From JBCAXA01 sp039183535 (GTDB lineage: Bacteria; Pseudomonadota; Gammaproteobacteria; Steroidobacterales; Woeseiaceae), in the NCBI GenBank assembly GCA_039183535.1, contig JBCDBO010000003.1, positions 1 to 64,000 on the forward strand: a stretch of 64,000 nucleotides of DNA, read 5' to 3'. Made by a program: the position numbers and the translations under genes. A model generated the notes under the pieces. That model saw only the letters and a program-made list of their open reading frames with translations, ran no database searches and was not told where the DNA came from. Positions 1-9,184 of this stretch are shown in pieces. The number at the start of each line of letters is the position of its first letter. Positions within the stretch are counted from its first letter, which is position 1.

Positions 1-1790
1 CCACCTAGGTGGCCGAGTTGTGCGCTAAGGCTGGCCTGCATGTCGCCGCGCGTCGCGATGGCATCGGCGCCCCGGCCTGCTAATTCGTCGAGAAGCACCG
101 GCGCCGCTGCCAGCTCGCCGGCCAAATAGGTCGAACGACTCACCCAATTCACAAGGTTCTGGCGGGTGGTTGGACTTTCAAGCAACAGCGACAAATAGGT
201 ACTCCGACGCAGCGTTGCCTCTAGCACACGGCTGAGCCGCTCCCAAACAACTGCCGGTTCGGGCAGCGCTACCAATTCGTCAAGAAGCAACGGTACGAGC
301 GAATCTAGGCGCTCTAAGGCCATCGCATCGAGTCGCTTGCCAGCGGCTGTGCGACGCAGCTTGGTAACACCGGCAGCGATCTCGAGTGCTGGATCGACGC
401 CCAATGCTTGTAAGGTGGCGGCCAGCGCGACCTCATCGGTGGGCCAGTCGGTCGCTGAACGAGGCGCACGATGCGTCGGCGCCAACTCCGATGCATTAAA
501 GTGCCGTTGCACGTTTTGACGGTGCGCCGACAGGGCGCTGAGCAACGGCTCCTCCGCTGCGAATCCGAGCGCCACAGCGATTTTACCGCGAGCGGCTGCC
601 GACTCGGGAAGACGGTGGGTTTGCGTATCATTGCGACCTTGCACGGCATTTTCGACACGGCGAAGCAACTCGTATGCATCGGCGAGCTCGCGTGCCGCCA
701 CTGTTTCGACATGTTGGCGAGCAACCAAGGCGTTCAGGGCATTGTTCAGCCCGCGCTGCTTAAGCTCGGGCTCTCGCCCGCCGCGAATCAGCTGCAAAGA
801 CTGCACAATAAACTCAATTTCTCGGATCCCACCGGGCCCGAGCTTGAGGTCATCTTGTGCATCGCGCCGCTCTACGCCCGCTGCGATTTTCTGCTTGAGT
901 TCGCGCAATGAGCCGAACATGCCAAAGTCGAGATAGCGTCGATACACAAAGCGATCGAGTAAACCACTGAGTTCGTCGTCGGGGTCGGCATCTGGATTGA
1001 CCAACCGGGCCTTTAAATAGGCATAGCGCTCCCAATCGCGTCCTTGCGTTTCCAAGTAGCGTTCGAAACTGTCAAAGCTCGACACCAATGGGCCGCTTGC
1101 ACCAAACGGGCGCAGACGCATATCGACGCGGTAGACGAAACCATCTGCCGTACGTTGGTCCAGCAACCGAATCAATTCGCGCCCGAGTCGCGTACAGTAC
1201 TGACTCGCGGTTAGCGAGGCCGCGCCGTCACTCACGCCGTCGCAGCGATAGAGCAGCACAAGGTCGATGTCGGACGAGAAATTTAGCTCCTCGCCGCCGA
1301 GCTTTCCCATCGCGAGTACCGCGACATCGATGCGCTCGCCGTGGCCGTCACGAAGCGTACCGAAACGGTCGTGAAGCGATGCCGTCGCATGGCGCAAAGC
1401 GAATTGAATCGCCGCATCTGCCGCTGCCGACAGACGCTGCAAGCTTGCCGTGACCGGCGCGTGTTCGAGCCACTCGCACCACAGAGCAGCAATATGCAGT
1501 GCGTGCCTTGCGCTACGTAGTGCACGCATCGGGTCTTGCAAAGACGCTTGCGCCGCTGCGAAAACTTCTGTCGCACCGACATGACCGGCATCGCGATACT
1601 GTAGCGCCGTGACGAGCAGTTGGTTGACGGCCGCTGTCGTCAGCGTACGACCAACGTACTCGCTAAGCCACGCTAACTCGGCAGCTTTATCGCGATCGAG
1701 TACCGCCGGCAGATCGGGGAGCCTTGATTGATGATGAGCGATACCAGCCGCGCGCCGTGCTGCGATGTCCTCTTGCGTGTCCTCGCTCAT
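1..1790 (-). CDS. glnE: Bifunctional glutamine synthetase adenylyltransferase/adenylyl-removing enzyme, N-terminal 596 residues (cut by window edge)
   Basis: GlnE adds AMP to glutamine synthetase and removes it again in response to PII and glutamine. Reading left from ATG at 1788-1790 the frame stays open to the window edge. Residues 161-178 read MGKLGGEELNFSSDIDLV, the nucleotidyltransferase signature of the N-terminal adenylyl-removase domain, and further on comes GPGGIREIEFIVQSLQL, a hallmark of the family. E. coli GlnE has about 946 residues, so the C-terminal adenylyl-transferase domain lies outside. The start is the first ATG ahead of conserved sequence (MSEDTQED); no strong Shine-Dalgarno precedes it. 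Family assignment is secure; the exact start less so. Confidence 0.95.
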   Translation of the reverse strand, partial: MSEDTQEDIAARRAAGIAHHQSRLPDLPAVLDRDKAAELAWLSEYVGRTLTTAAVNQLLVTALQYRDAGHVGATEVFAAAQASLQDPMRALRSARHALHIAALWCEWLEHAPVTASLQRLSAAADAAIQFALRHATASLHDRFGTLRDGHGERIDVAVLAMGKLGGEELNFSSDIDLVLLYRCDGVSDGAASLTASQYCTRLGRELIRLLDQRTADGFVYRVDMRLRPFGASGPLVSSFDSFERYLETQGRDWERYAYLKARLVNPDADPDDELSGLLDRFVYRRYLDFGMFGSLRELKQKIAAGVERRDAQDDLKLGPGGIREIEFIVQSLQLIRGGREPELKQRGLNNALNALVARQHVETVAARELADAYELLRRVENAVQGRNDTQTHRLPESAAARGKIAVALGFAAEEPLLSALSAHRQNVQRHFNASELAPTHRAPRSATDWPTDEVALAATLQALGVDPALEIAAGVTKLRRTAAGKRLDAMALERLDSLVPLLLDELVALPEPAVVWERLSRVLEATLRRSTYLSLLLESPTTRQNLVNWVSRSTYLAGELAAAPVLLDELAGRGADAIATRGDMQASLSAQLGHLG

Positions 1791-1937
1791 CGGCGTCCAG
1801 AACGGTCCCAGTTGCTGGACAACAGTGTAACGCAGCGACGCGAACGCGAGAGGACCGGCGGTGCCGGTAACGAACCAGGAAGGCGTGGTAGATGGGGATC
1901 CTGGGCGCCACCGGCGCCGCCGATGTTTAATGCGCCT

Positions 1938-2054
1938 CTAGGCGAACAGCAAGACGCCGATTACACCGACGAGGAAAACGCCGTAAATAAATCCCAGCAC
2001 GCCGAATACCTGCATCCAGAGTGCTTCGTCGTTTTTGGAGTGATCGTTCGTCAT
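1938..2054 (-). CDS. Small single-span membrane protein, 38 aa
   Basis: A 38-codon reading frame begins MTNDHSKNDEALWMQ and continues into one hydrophobic stretch (about residues 15-38, FGVLGFIYGVFLVGVIGVLL) that ends the protein. The layout of a short polar N-terminus and one membrane helix is typical of small inner-membrane proteins. It sits in the roughly 370-base gap between glnE and the divergent flavodoxin-like gene, about 150 bases upstream of glnE on the same strand. I see no clear Shine-Dalgarno, so the evidence is the composition and the position. Function unknown. The remaining 150 bases before glnE (1791-1937) show no further gene and may hold the glnE promoter. Confidence 0.5.
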   Translation of the reverse strand: MTNDHSKNDEALWMQVFGVLGFIYGVFLVGVIGVLLFA

Positions 2055-2161
2055 GGCTCAGCCCCGCAGCAATATGTCAGCGTTGTGCCACGGGCGTTAC
2101 AGATATCCCAGCGCGGCGCGAGTTTTTTGCGCGTGCGCTGACGGCCAGCGATACTTGGCCG

Positions 2162-2629
2162 ATGCCATCACCAAGCCTACTCATCGTCACCCATAGTCAG
2201 TCGGGTCGCACCGCTCAGCTCGCCAACGCAGCGATCAACGGTGCGCGCAGCGAAGACGGCGGCGCCACCGACATTATTGTTGCCGATCCGTTGTCCGTTG
2301 CTGTCGAAACGGTCCAAGCGGCTAGCGGTTATCTGTTCGCGACACCGGAGAATTTCGGCTATATGAGCGGCGCATTAAAATATTTTTTTGACCGCATCTA
2401 CTACCCCTGCGAGAACGTACTCGCCGGTCGCGCCTACGGACTGATTGTCAGCGCCGGCAATGACGGCACTGGGGCGATTAACAGCGTGCAACGAATCGTC
2501 ACCGGACTTGCGCTGGTACCCGTACAACCACCGTTACTCTCGGTAGGCGGCGTAACCGACAGTGCGCTGGAGGAGGCGCGACTGCTCGGCACAACGTTGG
2601 CGGCGGGACTCGATGCGGGGGTGTTTTGA
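2162..2629 (+). CDS. Flavodoxin / NAD(P)H-dependent FMN oxidoreductase-like protein
   Basis: A 155-residue protein with a flavodoxin fold. It opens with the FMN phosphate-loop strand LLIVTHSQSGRTAQLA (residues 5-20), and the second flavin-contacting segment ATPENFGYMSGALKYFFDRI follows in the middle. These resemble the WrbA / NADPH-dependent FMN reductase group, which transfers electrons to quinones or other acceptors; the substrate cannot be told from sequence. The frame is open further upstream, but the conserved fold begins only at ATG 2162, so I start there. No good Shine-Dalgarno is visible. Its end lies 5 bases from the end of the convergent GGDEF/EAL gene. Confidence 0.8.
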   Translation: MPSPSLLIVTHSQSGRTAQLANAAINGARSEDGGATDIIVADPLSVAVETVQAASGYLFATPENFGYMSGALKYFFDRIYYPCENVLAGRAYGLIVSAGNDGTGAINSVQRIVTGLALVPVQPPLLSVGGVTDSALEEARLLGTTLAAGLDAGVF

Positions 2630-2634
2630 GCCGG

Positions 2635-4875
2635 TCAGACCTGATTTATTGCGCTGGACGCCGTATCGGCGTCAGGACTGAACGCACGACTAAGAACGTC
2701 TTCGAGCAGCAGCGGCTCACCAACTAAGAAACCCTGCGCGTAATCGACACCAATGTCGTTCAGCAAACGACGGGCGGCTTCGTTGTCGACATACTCGGCG
2801 ATCGTATTGAGCTTCATCACTTTGGCGACATGCGTAATCGCAACGACCATCGCCTCGCTTACGGTGTTGGTCGTAACGTCCTTAACGAAACCACCATCGA
2901 TCTTCAAGCTATCTACGTTGAGCGATTTCAGGTAAGCAAACGAGCTCAAGCCGGCCCCGAAATCGTCTAAGGAGAAGACGGCACCGAGTGACTTTAAAGA
3001 CTGAATAAATCGGCGCGCGCTGTTGAGGTTAGCGACAGCGGCCGTCTCAGTGATTTCGAAGCACAGATGCCGAGCCGGCACTTGAAGGCGGTTGATGCTG
3101 CCTACGACGTAATCGAGCAGAGAGTCGTCTTGCAGCGACTGCCCTGATAAATTGATCGCGAAGCGAGCATCGCCGTCGGCCAGGGCATCGCGGTGTTCGG
3201 CCAGCAGCGACAGTGAACGCTCGATAACGAACCGATCGAGCTGCGGCATCAATTGATAGCGTTCGGCCGCTGAGAAAAAATCGCCAGGCAACAACTCGCG
3301 GCCTTGTCCGTCGACCATCCGCACCAATATTTCGTAGTACGGAAAGTGCGCGTTGGCCGTTGGTCCGAGTGGAACAATCGGTTGTGCGACGAGCTGAAAC
3401 GCACCTTCGTTCAGCGCGTTGTGAATTTGCCCGACGATTTGCATATCGTCGACGCGGCGAATAATGCTGTGGTTGTCTTGGTCGTACACCTCTACACGGT
3501 CGCGGCCATGATCTTTCGCGGCGGTACAGGCCACTTTGGGCGAAATCATTGCCCCGGCGCAGCCTTCGTCCGACACAGTCAACGGTGCGACTCCGGCGCT
3601 GACGGTAATTTGGTGTGACTTATCGCCCTTCAGATAACTCATCTTGTGCGCGGCCAAGCGAATCTGCTCGGCAAACGTTACGGCCTCAGCGACGCCAGTA
3701 TCGGGCAACAAGACCGCGAAATTATCGCCAGCGAGACGCGATGCCACGCCACGGTCGGGTAACGAGCGCTGCAACTCTGAGGCAAAACGCACCAACACCT
3801 CATCACCAGCGCGATGATCGAAGGTGTCGTTAAACAACGCCATGTTATCGATATCGAAAAAGATCAAGGCGTGCTCGGTAACCACATGGTCAAGCTCGGC
3901 GTAGGCATCTTCGATTTGCGATTCGAAACCCGAGCGGTTCATCAAGCCGGTGGTCCGGTCGTAATTGAGTTCAATCACTCGTTCAGTACGCCGAGCGATA
4001 TGGTCGGCAAACGCGATATCGTGGGCACGAAACGTCTGGCGATCGACCTGACCGAACATCGCGAGCACGCCGACGACGCGTTTGCCGCCTTCACGGATGG
4101 GGCTGGCGATAATCTGATAGCCATCCTGGTGCTGCGGTAATTCCGCAGGCGCACGGGTAACATCGAGCAGCAACGACGATGTTCGCGTACTCACAGCGGG
4201 TAACAATCGCCGAGCGGCGACACCATCGAGTGTCTTGCGGTCAACGTCGGCCCAGCTTGGATGGGTAACGCTAAAGCGAATACGTTTATCAGGCATCAGC
4301 AAAACGCTGTAGCCAATCCTTAGGTCTTTGGCGATGGCGGCAACCAGGCCACCAAGACCCGATTGACCATGCGGGGTATTGATAATCGCATCGTCCAGCG
4401 CGTAAATCGTACGCAGACGACGTTGGTTGGCTACGCTGTCGGCGTCGGTCGTCGCAGCACGCACGCTCTGGACCAGAGCGCTCGACAGAACGTTTAGGGT
4501 CGGTGCCAGCAACTTCTCGATGAGGGCAAGACTGCCGGGTACATGGTCGGGATCGTCAAACGATGCGATTACCCAGCCCACCGACTGCGCCGCGGCGACT
4601 AAGGGTAATAAGATGTTCTTCGAACCGTCGGCGCCTTCGTGCTCGCAAAGGCTGGTCGGCTTGAAGTGCCCAGCGGTTATGCGCCGACCGATAACGGAGA
4701 CTTCCGATTCGGGCAGCTCCGGGTTCCATGCCAATTCGCCGGTGTGCTTTAGAAACGCGAAACCACGGGCCCGCGGCACTGCCTGAGCAAGCAGCTCAGC
4801 GTAGTGCGCGAGAACGTCCGTGTCCGGCCAAGCCGGTCCATCTGCGCTGCTAGCGGTCACCCAAGAACCCCGCAC
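2635..4875 (-). CDS. GAF-GGDEF-EAL cyclic-di-GMP signalling protein with degenerate GGDEF site
   Basis: A 746-residue cytoplasmic protein for c-di-GMP turnover. The region around residues 160-300 looks like a GAF sensor domain, residues 305-460 form a GGDEF domain and about 480-735 an EAL domain. The GGDEF signature is altered to AGDNF (RLAGDNFAVLLPD), so diguanylate cyclase activity is doubtful. The EAL domain keeps its metal and catalytic landmarks: EILVR in the EAL position, NLS, FEITET, DDFGAGLSSF, LKIDGGFVKD and a QGFLVGEP end. It is therefore probably a phosphodiesterase with a regulatory GGDEF-like domain. The start is GTG 4875; a second GTG at 4860 is possible. No membrane segments are seen. 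It stands alone between a convergent flavodoxin gene and cysK. Confidence 0.9.
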   Translation of the reverse strand: MRGSWVTASSADGPAWPDTDVLAHYAELLAQAVPRARGFAFLKHTGELAWNPELPESEVSVIGRRITAGHFKPTSLCEHEGADGSKNILLPLVAAAQSVGWVIASFDDPDHVPGSLALIEKLLAPTLNVLSSALVQSVRAATTDADSVANQRRLRTIYALDDAIINTPHGQSGLGGLVAAIAKDLRIGYSVLLMPDKRIRFSVTHPSWADVDRKTLDGVAARRLLPAVSTRTSSLLLDVTRAPAELPQHQDGYQIIASPIREGGKRVVGVLAMFGQVDRQTFRAHDIAFADHIARRTERVIELNYDRTTGLMNRSGFESQIEDAYAELDHVVTEHALIFFDIDNMALFNDTFDHRAGDEVLVRFASELQRSLPDRGVASRLAGDNFAVLLPDTGVAEAVTFAEQIRLAAHKMSYLKGDKSHQITVSAGVAPLTVSDEGCAGAMISPKVACTAAKDHGRDRVEVYDQDNHSIIRRVDDMQIVGQIHNALNEGAFQLVAQPIVPLGPTANAHFPYYEILVRMVDGQGRELLPGDFFSAAERYQLMPQLDRFVIERSLSLLAEHRDALADGDARFAINLSGQSLQDDSLLDYVVGSINRLQVPARHLCFEITETAAVANLNSARRFIQSLKSLGAVFSLDDFGAGLSSFAYLKSLNVDSLKIDGGFVKDVTTNTVSEAMVVAITHVAKVMKLNTIAEYVDNEAARRLLNDIGVDYAQGFLVGEPLLLEDVLSRAFSPDADTASSAINQV

Positions 4876-5000
4876 ACACCCCGGCGTGCTTACTTAATCA
4901 ATCGCGGAGTGTGCTGGCTTGGTCGCGGTGAGTCTGTGATCAGCGTCGCAGCCCGGCGGCGAATCGCCCGAAACACGTGGGCTACCGACGCGAATCGGCG

Positions 5001-5957
5001 TTATGGTAAACCGGCTAGCCAGTCGTCGTCGGACCCTTCGTTGACGTCGGCAAACAGCGGCGTACTGAGATAGCGCTCGCCCGTATCGGGCAACATCGCC
5101 AGGATCACGGCGCCGCGCTCTGCATGCTCGGCTGTTTTTAATGCAGCCGCCAAGGTGGCGCCACCGGAAATCCCGGTGAAGATGCCTTCGTTGTGCGCAA
5201 GCGCTTGGGACGTCGCAATCGCCGTATCATCGTCGATCGGAATCAAATCATCGTAAATGTCGCGATTCAAAACGTCCGGAATAAAGTCCGGCGTCCACCC
5301 CTGGATCTTGTGCGGGCTCCATTCTTGACCCGCCAGTAACTGCGCGGCCGCCGGTTCCGTTGCGATGATTTTGACATCCGGACGCGCGAGCTTAATCACC
5401 TCGCCGGCGCCGGTCATCGTGCCACCGGTACCGTAGCCACTTACCCAGTAATCGAGTCGCTTACCGGCAAAGTCAGCGAGGATCTCCGGCCCCGTTGTGC
5501 TGCGGTGATAGGCGGGATTGGCTGGATTCTCGAACTGACTGGCCCAGAACCAACCATGCGCCTCGGCCAGCTCTTTCGCCTTACGAACCATCCCTGTACC
5601 CCGCTCGGCTGCCGGCGTAAGAATTACTTTGGCGCCGAGGCCACGCATGATTTTTCGGCGCTCGATGGAAAATGACTCGGCCATCGTCGCAACAAACGGG
5701 TAGCCGCGTGCAGCGCAGACCATGGCCAGCGCAATCCCGGTGTTGCCAGAGGTTGCCTCAACGACGGTTTGACCAGGCTGTAGCACGCCGCGCTTTTCCG
5801 CATCGACAATGATCGCGTACGCCAAGCGGTCTTTGACGGAGGCCATCGGATTGAAGGCTTCTACCTTCACGTACATCGTGACGTGATCCGGCGCGGTGCG
5901 ATGCAAGCGAACCACCGGCGTATTGCCGATCGTGTCTAAAATGGTGTCGTAAATCAT
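5001..5957 (-). CDS. cysK: Cysteine synthase A (O-acetylserine sulfhydrylase)
   Basis: Makes L-cysteine from O-acetylserine and sulfide using PLP. The PLP lysine is K42 in NPMASVKDR; the substrate loop TSGNTG and the phosphate loop GTGGTMTG are present, and HKIQG followed by PDFIP fits CysK better than CysM. An in-frame ATG lies further upstream at 5972, but AAGAGAG sits just ahead of ATG 5957 with about five bases between, and the family begins with IYDTILDTIGNTP, so 5957 is the better start (318 residues, usual length). It lies 43 bases downstream of cysG on the same strand, so the two are probably cotranscribed, linking siroheme supply, sulfite reduction and cysteine formation. CysB, encoded just beyond cysG, is the likely regulator. 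Confidence 0.95.
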   Translation of the reverse strand: MIYDTILDTIGNTPVVRLHRTAPDHVTMYVKVEAFNPMASVKDRLAYAIIVDAEKRGVLQPGQTVVEATSGNTGIALAMVCAARGYPFVATMAESFSIERRKIMRGLGAKVILTPAAERGTGMVRKAKELAEAHGWFWASQFENPANPAYHRSTTGPEILADFAGKRLDYWVSGYGTGGTMTGAGEVIKLARPDVKIIATEPAAAQLLAGQEWSPHKIQGWTPDFIPDVLNRDIYDDLIPIDDDTAIATSQALAHNEGIFTGISGGATLAAALKTAEHAERGAVILAMLPDTGERYLSTPLFADVNEGSDDDWLAGLP

Positions 5958-6000
5958 CTCAACTCTCTTCAATATTCGGTTTGTCTAATACGCGGCAGCA

Positions 6001-7434
6001 CTAAGCGGTTGCACCCAGTGTCGCATAGACCGGCGCTTGGTCGGTCTCGCTGGTCGGTTCAAACCAACCTAGGGTTGCGGCATAAGCGGCCACCGCACCC
6101 ACGTAAACGATGGCGGGCGACTTTATGGCTTGTCGTGCGGCCACATCGGGCATCGTAGTAAGTTCCCCGGTAACCACGCGTTGTTGCTGAGTCGATCCTG
6201 CTTCGACGATGGCAAACGGTGTCGACGCCGCACGACCATGGGCAATCAGCCGATCACGGATGGCCGCTAGGCGGCCAACCCCCATATAGAAAACCAGGGT
6301 CGCTCGCGATTCGGCAAGCCCCTGCCAATCGATGTTGTCGAACGCACCGCGCCCATGTGCCGTCACCATCTGCACCGCTTGAACATGATCGCGGTGGGTA
6401 AGCGGAATACCGGCGTAGGCGGCACAGCCAATGGCCGCGGTTATTCCAGGGACGATTCGGTAGGCAAGCTGAGCCGCACGCAGAGCCTCGACTTCCTCCC
6501 CGCCACGGCCAAACACGAAGGGATCGCCACCTTTTAATCGGCATACCCGCTTGCCGCTGGCCACCAGCGCGACTAATTGGGCATTGATCTCAGCTTGCGT
6601 TACAGAACGACAGCCACTTTGCTTCCCGACCGAGATTAGGGTCGCGTCGCGTCGGACACGCATGAGTATTTCCCGGCTGACCAATCGATCGTGCAAAACA
6701 ACGTCAGCATCCTGTAAGGCGCGCAAAGCCGCCAGTGTCAGTAGCTCTGGATCGCCCGGGCCAGCACCAACGATCCAGGCCATGCCCTCGGTCTGTTGGC
6801 CGGCATCGATCGAGCGGTCGACTGCGGATCGAAACTCGGCCTCGGTCCCGTCACCGGCGGCAAGCGCCTGCGCAGCATTAGAGTCCAAGGCGTGCTCCCA
6901 GACGGTGCGACGCGCCTCTGGGTCCGCCACGCGTGCGGTAACACGAGAACGCAGTCGACGCGCGGCGCGAGCGAGGTGGCCGAACTTGGCCGGAATAAGC
7001 GCATCGATCTGCTCACGCAACCGACGCGCCAAAACGGGCGCGGCGCCGCTCGTTGAGATGGCAACCTGAACCGGTGCGCGGTCGACGATCGCTGGAACGA
7101 TCGCTGACGAGTGCGCCAGGTCATCAACGCTGTTGCAAAGAACAGTCGCCTTTTCGGCCGCTGTGAAAACGGCGCTATTGACGGCGGGATCGTCGGTCGC
7201 GGCGACGACGAAGTAGGCCCCGCGAAGGTGCTTGGCGCGGAAGCGAGCAACGACGTGGTCGATCGCCCCGTCAGCCGCTAAATCGGCCAGCTCGGCGGAT
7301 AAACCCGGTGCTACGACGGTGATAGACGCACCCGCCTGGCGCAGCAGCCGAATCTTGCGCGAAGCGACGTCGCCACCACCGATGACGACCACTCGGCGGC
7401 CGTTCAGCCGCGTGAATAACGGAAAATACTCCAC
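6001..7434 (-). CDS. cysG: Siroheme synthase (trifunctional CysG)
   Basis: 477 residues, the usual length for the fused enzyme. The N-terminal half is the precorrin-2 dehydrogenase/ferrochelatase module with the NAD loop VVVIGGGDVASRKIRLLRQAG. The C-terminal half is uroporphyrinogen-III methyltransferase with VGAGPGDPELLTLAALRAL, GCRSVTQAEIN and RLKGGDPFVFGRGGEE. It makes siroheme, the cofactor of the sulfite reductase hemoprotein CysI encoded about 2.5 kb away. The start is GTG 7434 with AAGGGGC upstream. It is divergent from cysB across a 170-base gap that should hold the promoters and any CysB site. Forms a probable operon with cysK. Confidence 0.96.
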   Translation of the reverse strand: MEYFPLFTRLNGRRVVVIGGGDVASRKIRLLRQAGASITVVAPGLSAELADLAADGAIDHVVARFRAKHLRGAYFVVAATDDPAVNSAVFTAAEKATVLCNSVDDLAHSSAIVPAIVDRAPVQVAISTSGAAPVLARRLREQIDALIPAKFGHLARAARRLRSRVTARVADPEARRTVWEHALDSNAAQALAAGDGTEAEFRSAVDRSIDAGQQTEGMAWIVGAGPGDPELLTLAALRALQDADVVLHDRLVSREILMRVRRDATLISVGKQSGCRSVTQAEINAQLVALVASGKRVCRLKGGDPFVFGRGGEEVEALRAAQLAYRIVPGITAAIGCAAYAGIPLTHRDHVQAVQMVTAHGRGAFDNIDWQGLAESRATLVFYMGVGRLAAIRDRLIAHGRAASTPFAIVEAGSTQQQRVVTGELTTMPDVAARQAIKSPAIVYVGAVAAYAATLGWFEPTSETDQAPVYATLGATA

Positions 7435-7571
7435 GAGATATGCCCCTTGGCAATACGTCGCGAACTATATGTGGCTACGAGGCGTCTGATACTAACGTTT
7501 GGCGCTGCGGACATAGCCCCAAGTTATAAAGCCACGGCACCGAACCCGGAGCACCGCCCCGTAGGCCACGG

Positions 7572-7583
7572 TTCGGTATACTC
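7572..7583 (+). promoter_or_regulatory. Probable -10 region of cysB
   Basis: TTCGGTATACTC contains TATACT (7577-7582), a good -10 hexamer, 22 bases before the cysB ATG. No matching -35 is obvious. The identical 12 bases occur ahead of the coiled-coil gene that starts at 33765, also close upstream of the start codon. Confidence 0.4.
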
Positions 7584-7604
7584 ATCAGCACAGGCGCTGA
7601 ATTG

Positions 7605-8615
7605 ATGAAACTTCAACAACTTAAATACCTATTAGCGATCGCCGACAACGGCCTCAACATCACAACCGCCGCTGAGCGGTTGTACACCTCGCAGCCCGGT
7701 GTCAGTAAGCAACTAAAGCTGTTCGAGGAAGAACTGGGTGTGCAGCTGTTCACGCGCAAAGGCAAGAGCCTTGCCGACATCACACCGGCTGGCCGTGAGG
7801 TCATCAAACGAGCCCGTACGATCATGCAAGAGGTCGATAACATCCGCGCTTTAGCGTCGGATTTGTCGGGCGAACAAGAAGGCGAGCTATCGATTGGCAC
7901 AACGCATACGCAAGCCCGCTACGTCTTGCCAGAAGTCGTCCAGCAACTGCGTGAACGCTACCCAAACGTTGCACTGAACCTGCATCAGGGTACGTCGGAA
8001 CAAATCGCCGACATGGTCAACGACAAAGCCGTGGACTTCGCGATCGCCAGTGGCTCGAGCAACTTGTTTCAGGATTTGATCCTGCTGCCATGCTATCGCT
8101 GGGATCGCACGATTCTGGTACCGGCAAATCACGAGCTGGCAAAACTTGAGCGTAAGTTAACGCTTGAAGACTTGGCCGAGCAGCCGTTGGTCACCTACGT
8201 CTACAGTTTCTCCGGCGAGTCGTCGCTACAACGCGCATTCGCGGAGAAATCGCTCGAACCCAACGTCGTTTTTACGGCGCGTGACGCCGACGTTATCAAG
8301 ACCTACGTCAAAATGGGTCTCGGTGTCGGCATCGTCGCGAGCATGGCGCATGAGTGCGATGAGCGTGACAACTTGGTGGCTATCGATGCCGAAGGTCTGT
8401 TTCCGCGTTCGACCACGTGGATCGGTTTCCGTCGCGATGCCGTACTGCGCGGATTTATGGTCGATTTCATTGAGATGTTTGCGCCGCACTTATCGGCGAA
8501 ACTGATCCGCGAAGCGTGCGCGCTAGCGACCCAAGCGGATGTTGATGCTCTCTTCGCCGAGACCGATTTGCCATTGCGCACTGGCTGCAGCGGCGACATC
8601 GAGGCCGCGGCCTGA
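7605..8615 (+). CDS. cysB: LysR-type regulator of cysteine biosynthesis, CysB
   Basis: 336 residues. The N-terminal winged helix-turn-helix (MKLQQLKYLLAIADNGLN, then TTAAERLYTSQPGVSKQLK) and the effector domain that follows match the CysB/Cbl group. CysB activates sulfur-assimilation genes with N-acetylserine or O-acetylserine as inducer and controls its own gene. Start: ATG 7605, preferred over the adjoining TTG 7602 because CysB proteins begin MKLQQL. It is transcribed away from cysG-cysK and lies 1.3 kb from cysJIH, so the regulator sits among its expected targets. The last residues (GCSGDIEAAA) are outside the conserved domain. Confidence 0.94.
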   Translation: MKLQQLKYLLAIADNGLNITTAAERLYTSQPGVSKQLKLFEEELGVQLFTRKGKSLADITPAGREVIKRARTIMQEVDNIRALASDLSGEQEGELSIGTTHTQARYVLPEVVQQLRERYPNVALNLHQGTSEQIADMVNDKAVDFAIASGSSNLFQDLILLPCYRWDRTILVPANHELAKLERKLTLEDLAEQPLVTYVYSFSGESSLQRAFAEKSLEPNVVFTARDADVIKTYVKMGLGVGIVASMAHECDERDNLVAIDAEGLFPRSTTWIGFRRDAVLRGFMVDFIEMFAPHLSAKLIREACALATQADVDALFAETDLPLRTGCSGDIEAAA

Positions 8616-8626
8616 GCGAATCGACA

Positions 8627-9184
8627 TTGACAACGCGCGCAGCCGGGATTCTTGGCGTTCGACTGATTGCTTTATTCGTCGCGCTTTCGGGGTTAGAGAC
8701 GCTTGCGAGCTCAGGTGTCAGCATCGCCAGCTTGCTCGACGGTAGCACCATGGACCCCCTAGACCCCGACCCAGCGCCGTTCGCGTTGCGTGCGGTGCTG
8801 AGTATTTACGTCTATCCCGTCGTGATCTCGCTAATCGTAGCGGGCGTGTTGTGGTGGTCTGCACCGCCGTTATCAAAGACGATGGTGCCAAGTGAATCTC
8901 TGTCAGCAGATGACGCTGATTCGTTGATGACAGGCATCATTCTGATTGGTGTTTACGTCGCCGTGAATGGCTTTGTTGATGCGGCGTTCACGGAAGCTGC
9001 ACTGGCAGCGTATCGGCACACATTGGATCCACTGATCGCCGCGTCCAGTGATCCGTATTATCGCCAACAACTATACGATCGGTACGCATCGGTCTTCGAG
9101 GTATTGATCGGCGCGGTCCTTATCGTCGGCAGACACGCGATCATCCGCAGAATTCGAGCGATTCGCTACGGACGACGTGTCTAG
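8627..9184 (+). CDS. Four-span membrane protein of unknown function
   Basis: 185 residues with four hydrophobic segments, roughly residues 5-28, 53-78, 98-122 and 155-172, and a basic C-terminal tail (RRIRAIRYGRRV). The first is flush with the N-terminus, so a signal anchor is possible. I do not recognise the family. The start appears to be TTG 8627, 11 bases after the cysB stop, so it may be cotranscribed with cysB. Its 3' end overlaps the convergent cysH gene by four bases. Its position inside a sulfur block hints at a sulfur role, but nothing in the sequence shows that. Confidence 0.7.
   Translation: MTTRAAGILGVRLIALFVALSGLETLASSGVSIASLLDGSTMDPLDPDPAPFALRAVLSIYVYPVVISLIVAGVLWWSAPPLSKTMVPSESLSADDADSLMTGIILIGVYVAVNGFVDAAFTEAALAAYRHTLDPLIAASSDPYYRQQLYDRYASVFEVLIGAVLIVGRHAIIRRIRAIRYGRRV

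Noticed and set aside
1728..2141. A 137-codon plus-strand frame opposite the glnE start and the small ORF
   Set aside because: No domain, and the glnE start and the 38-aa membrane frame on the other strand are better supported.
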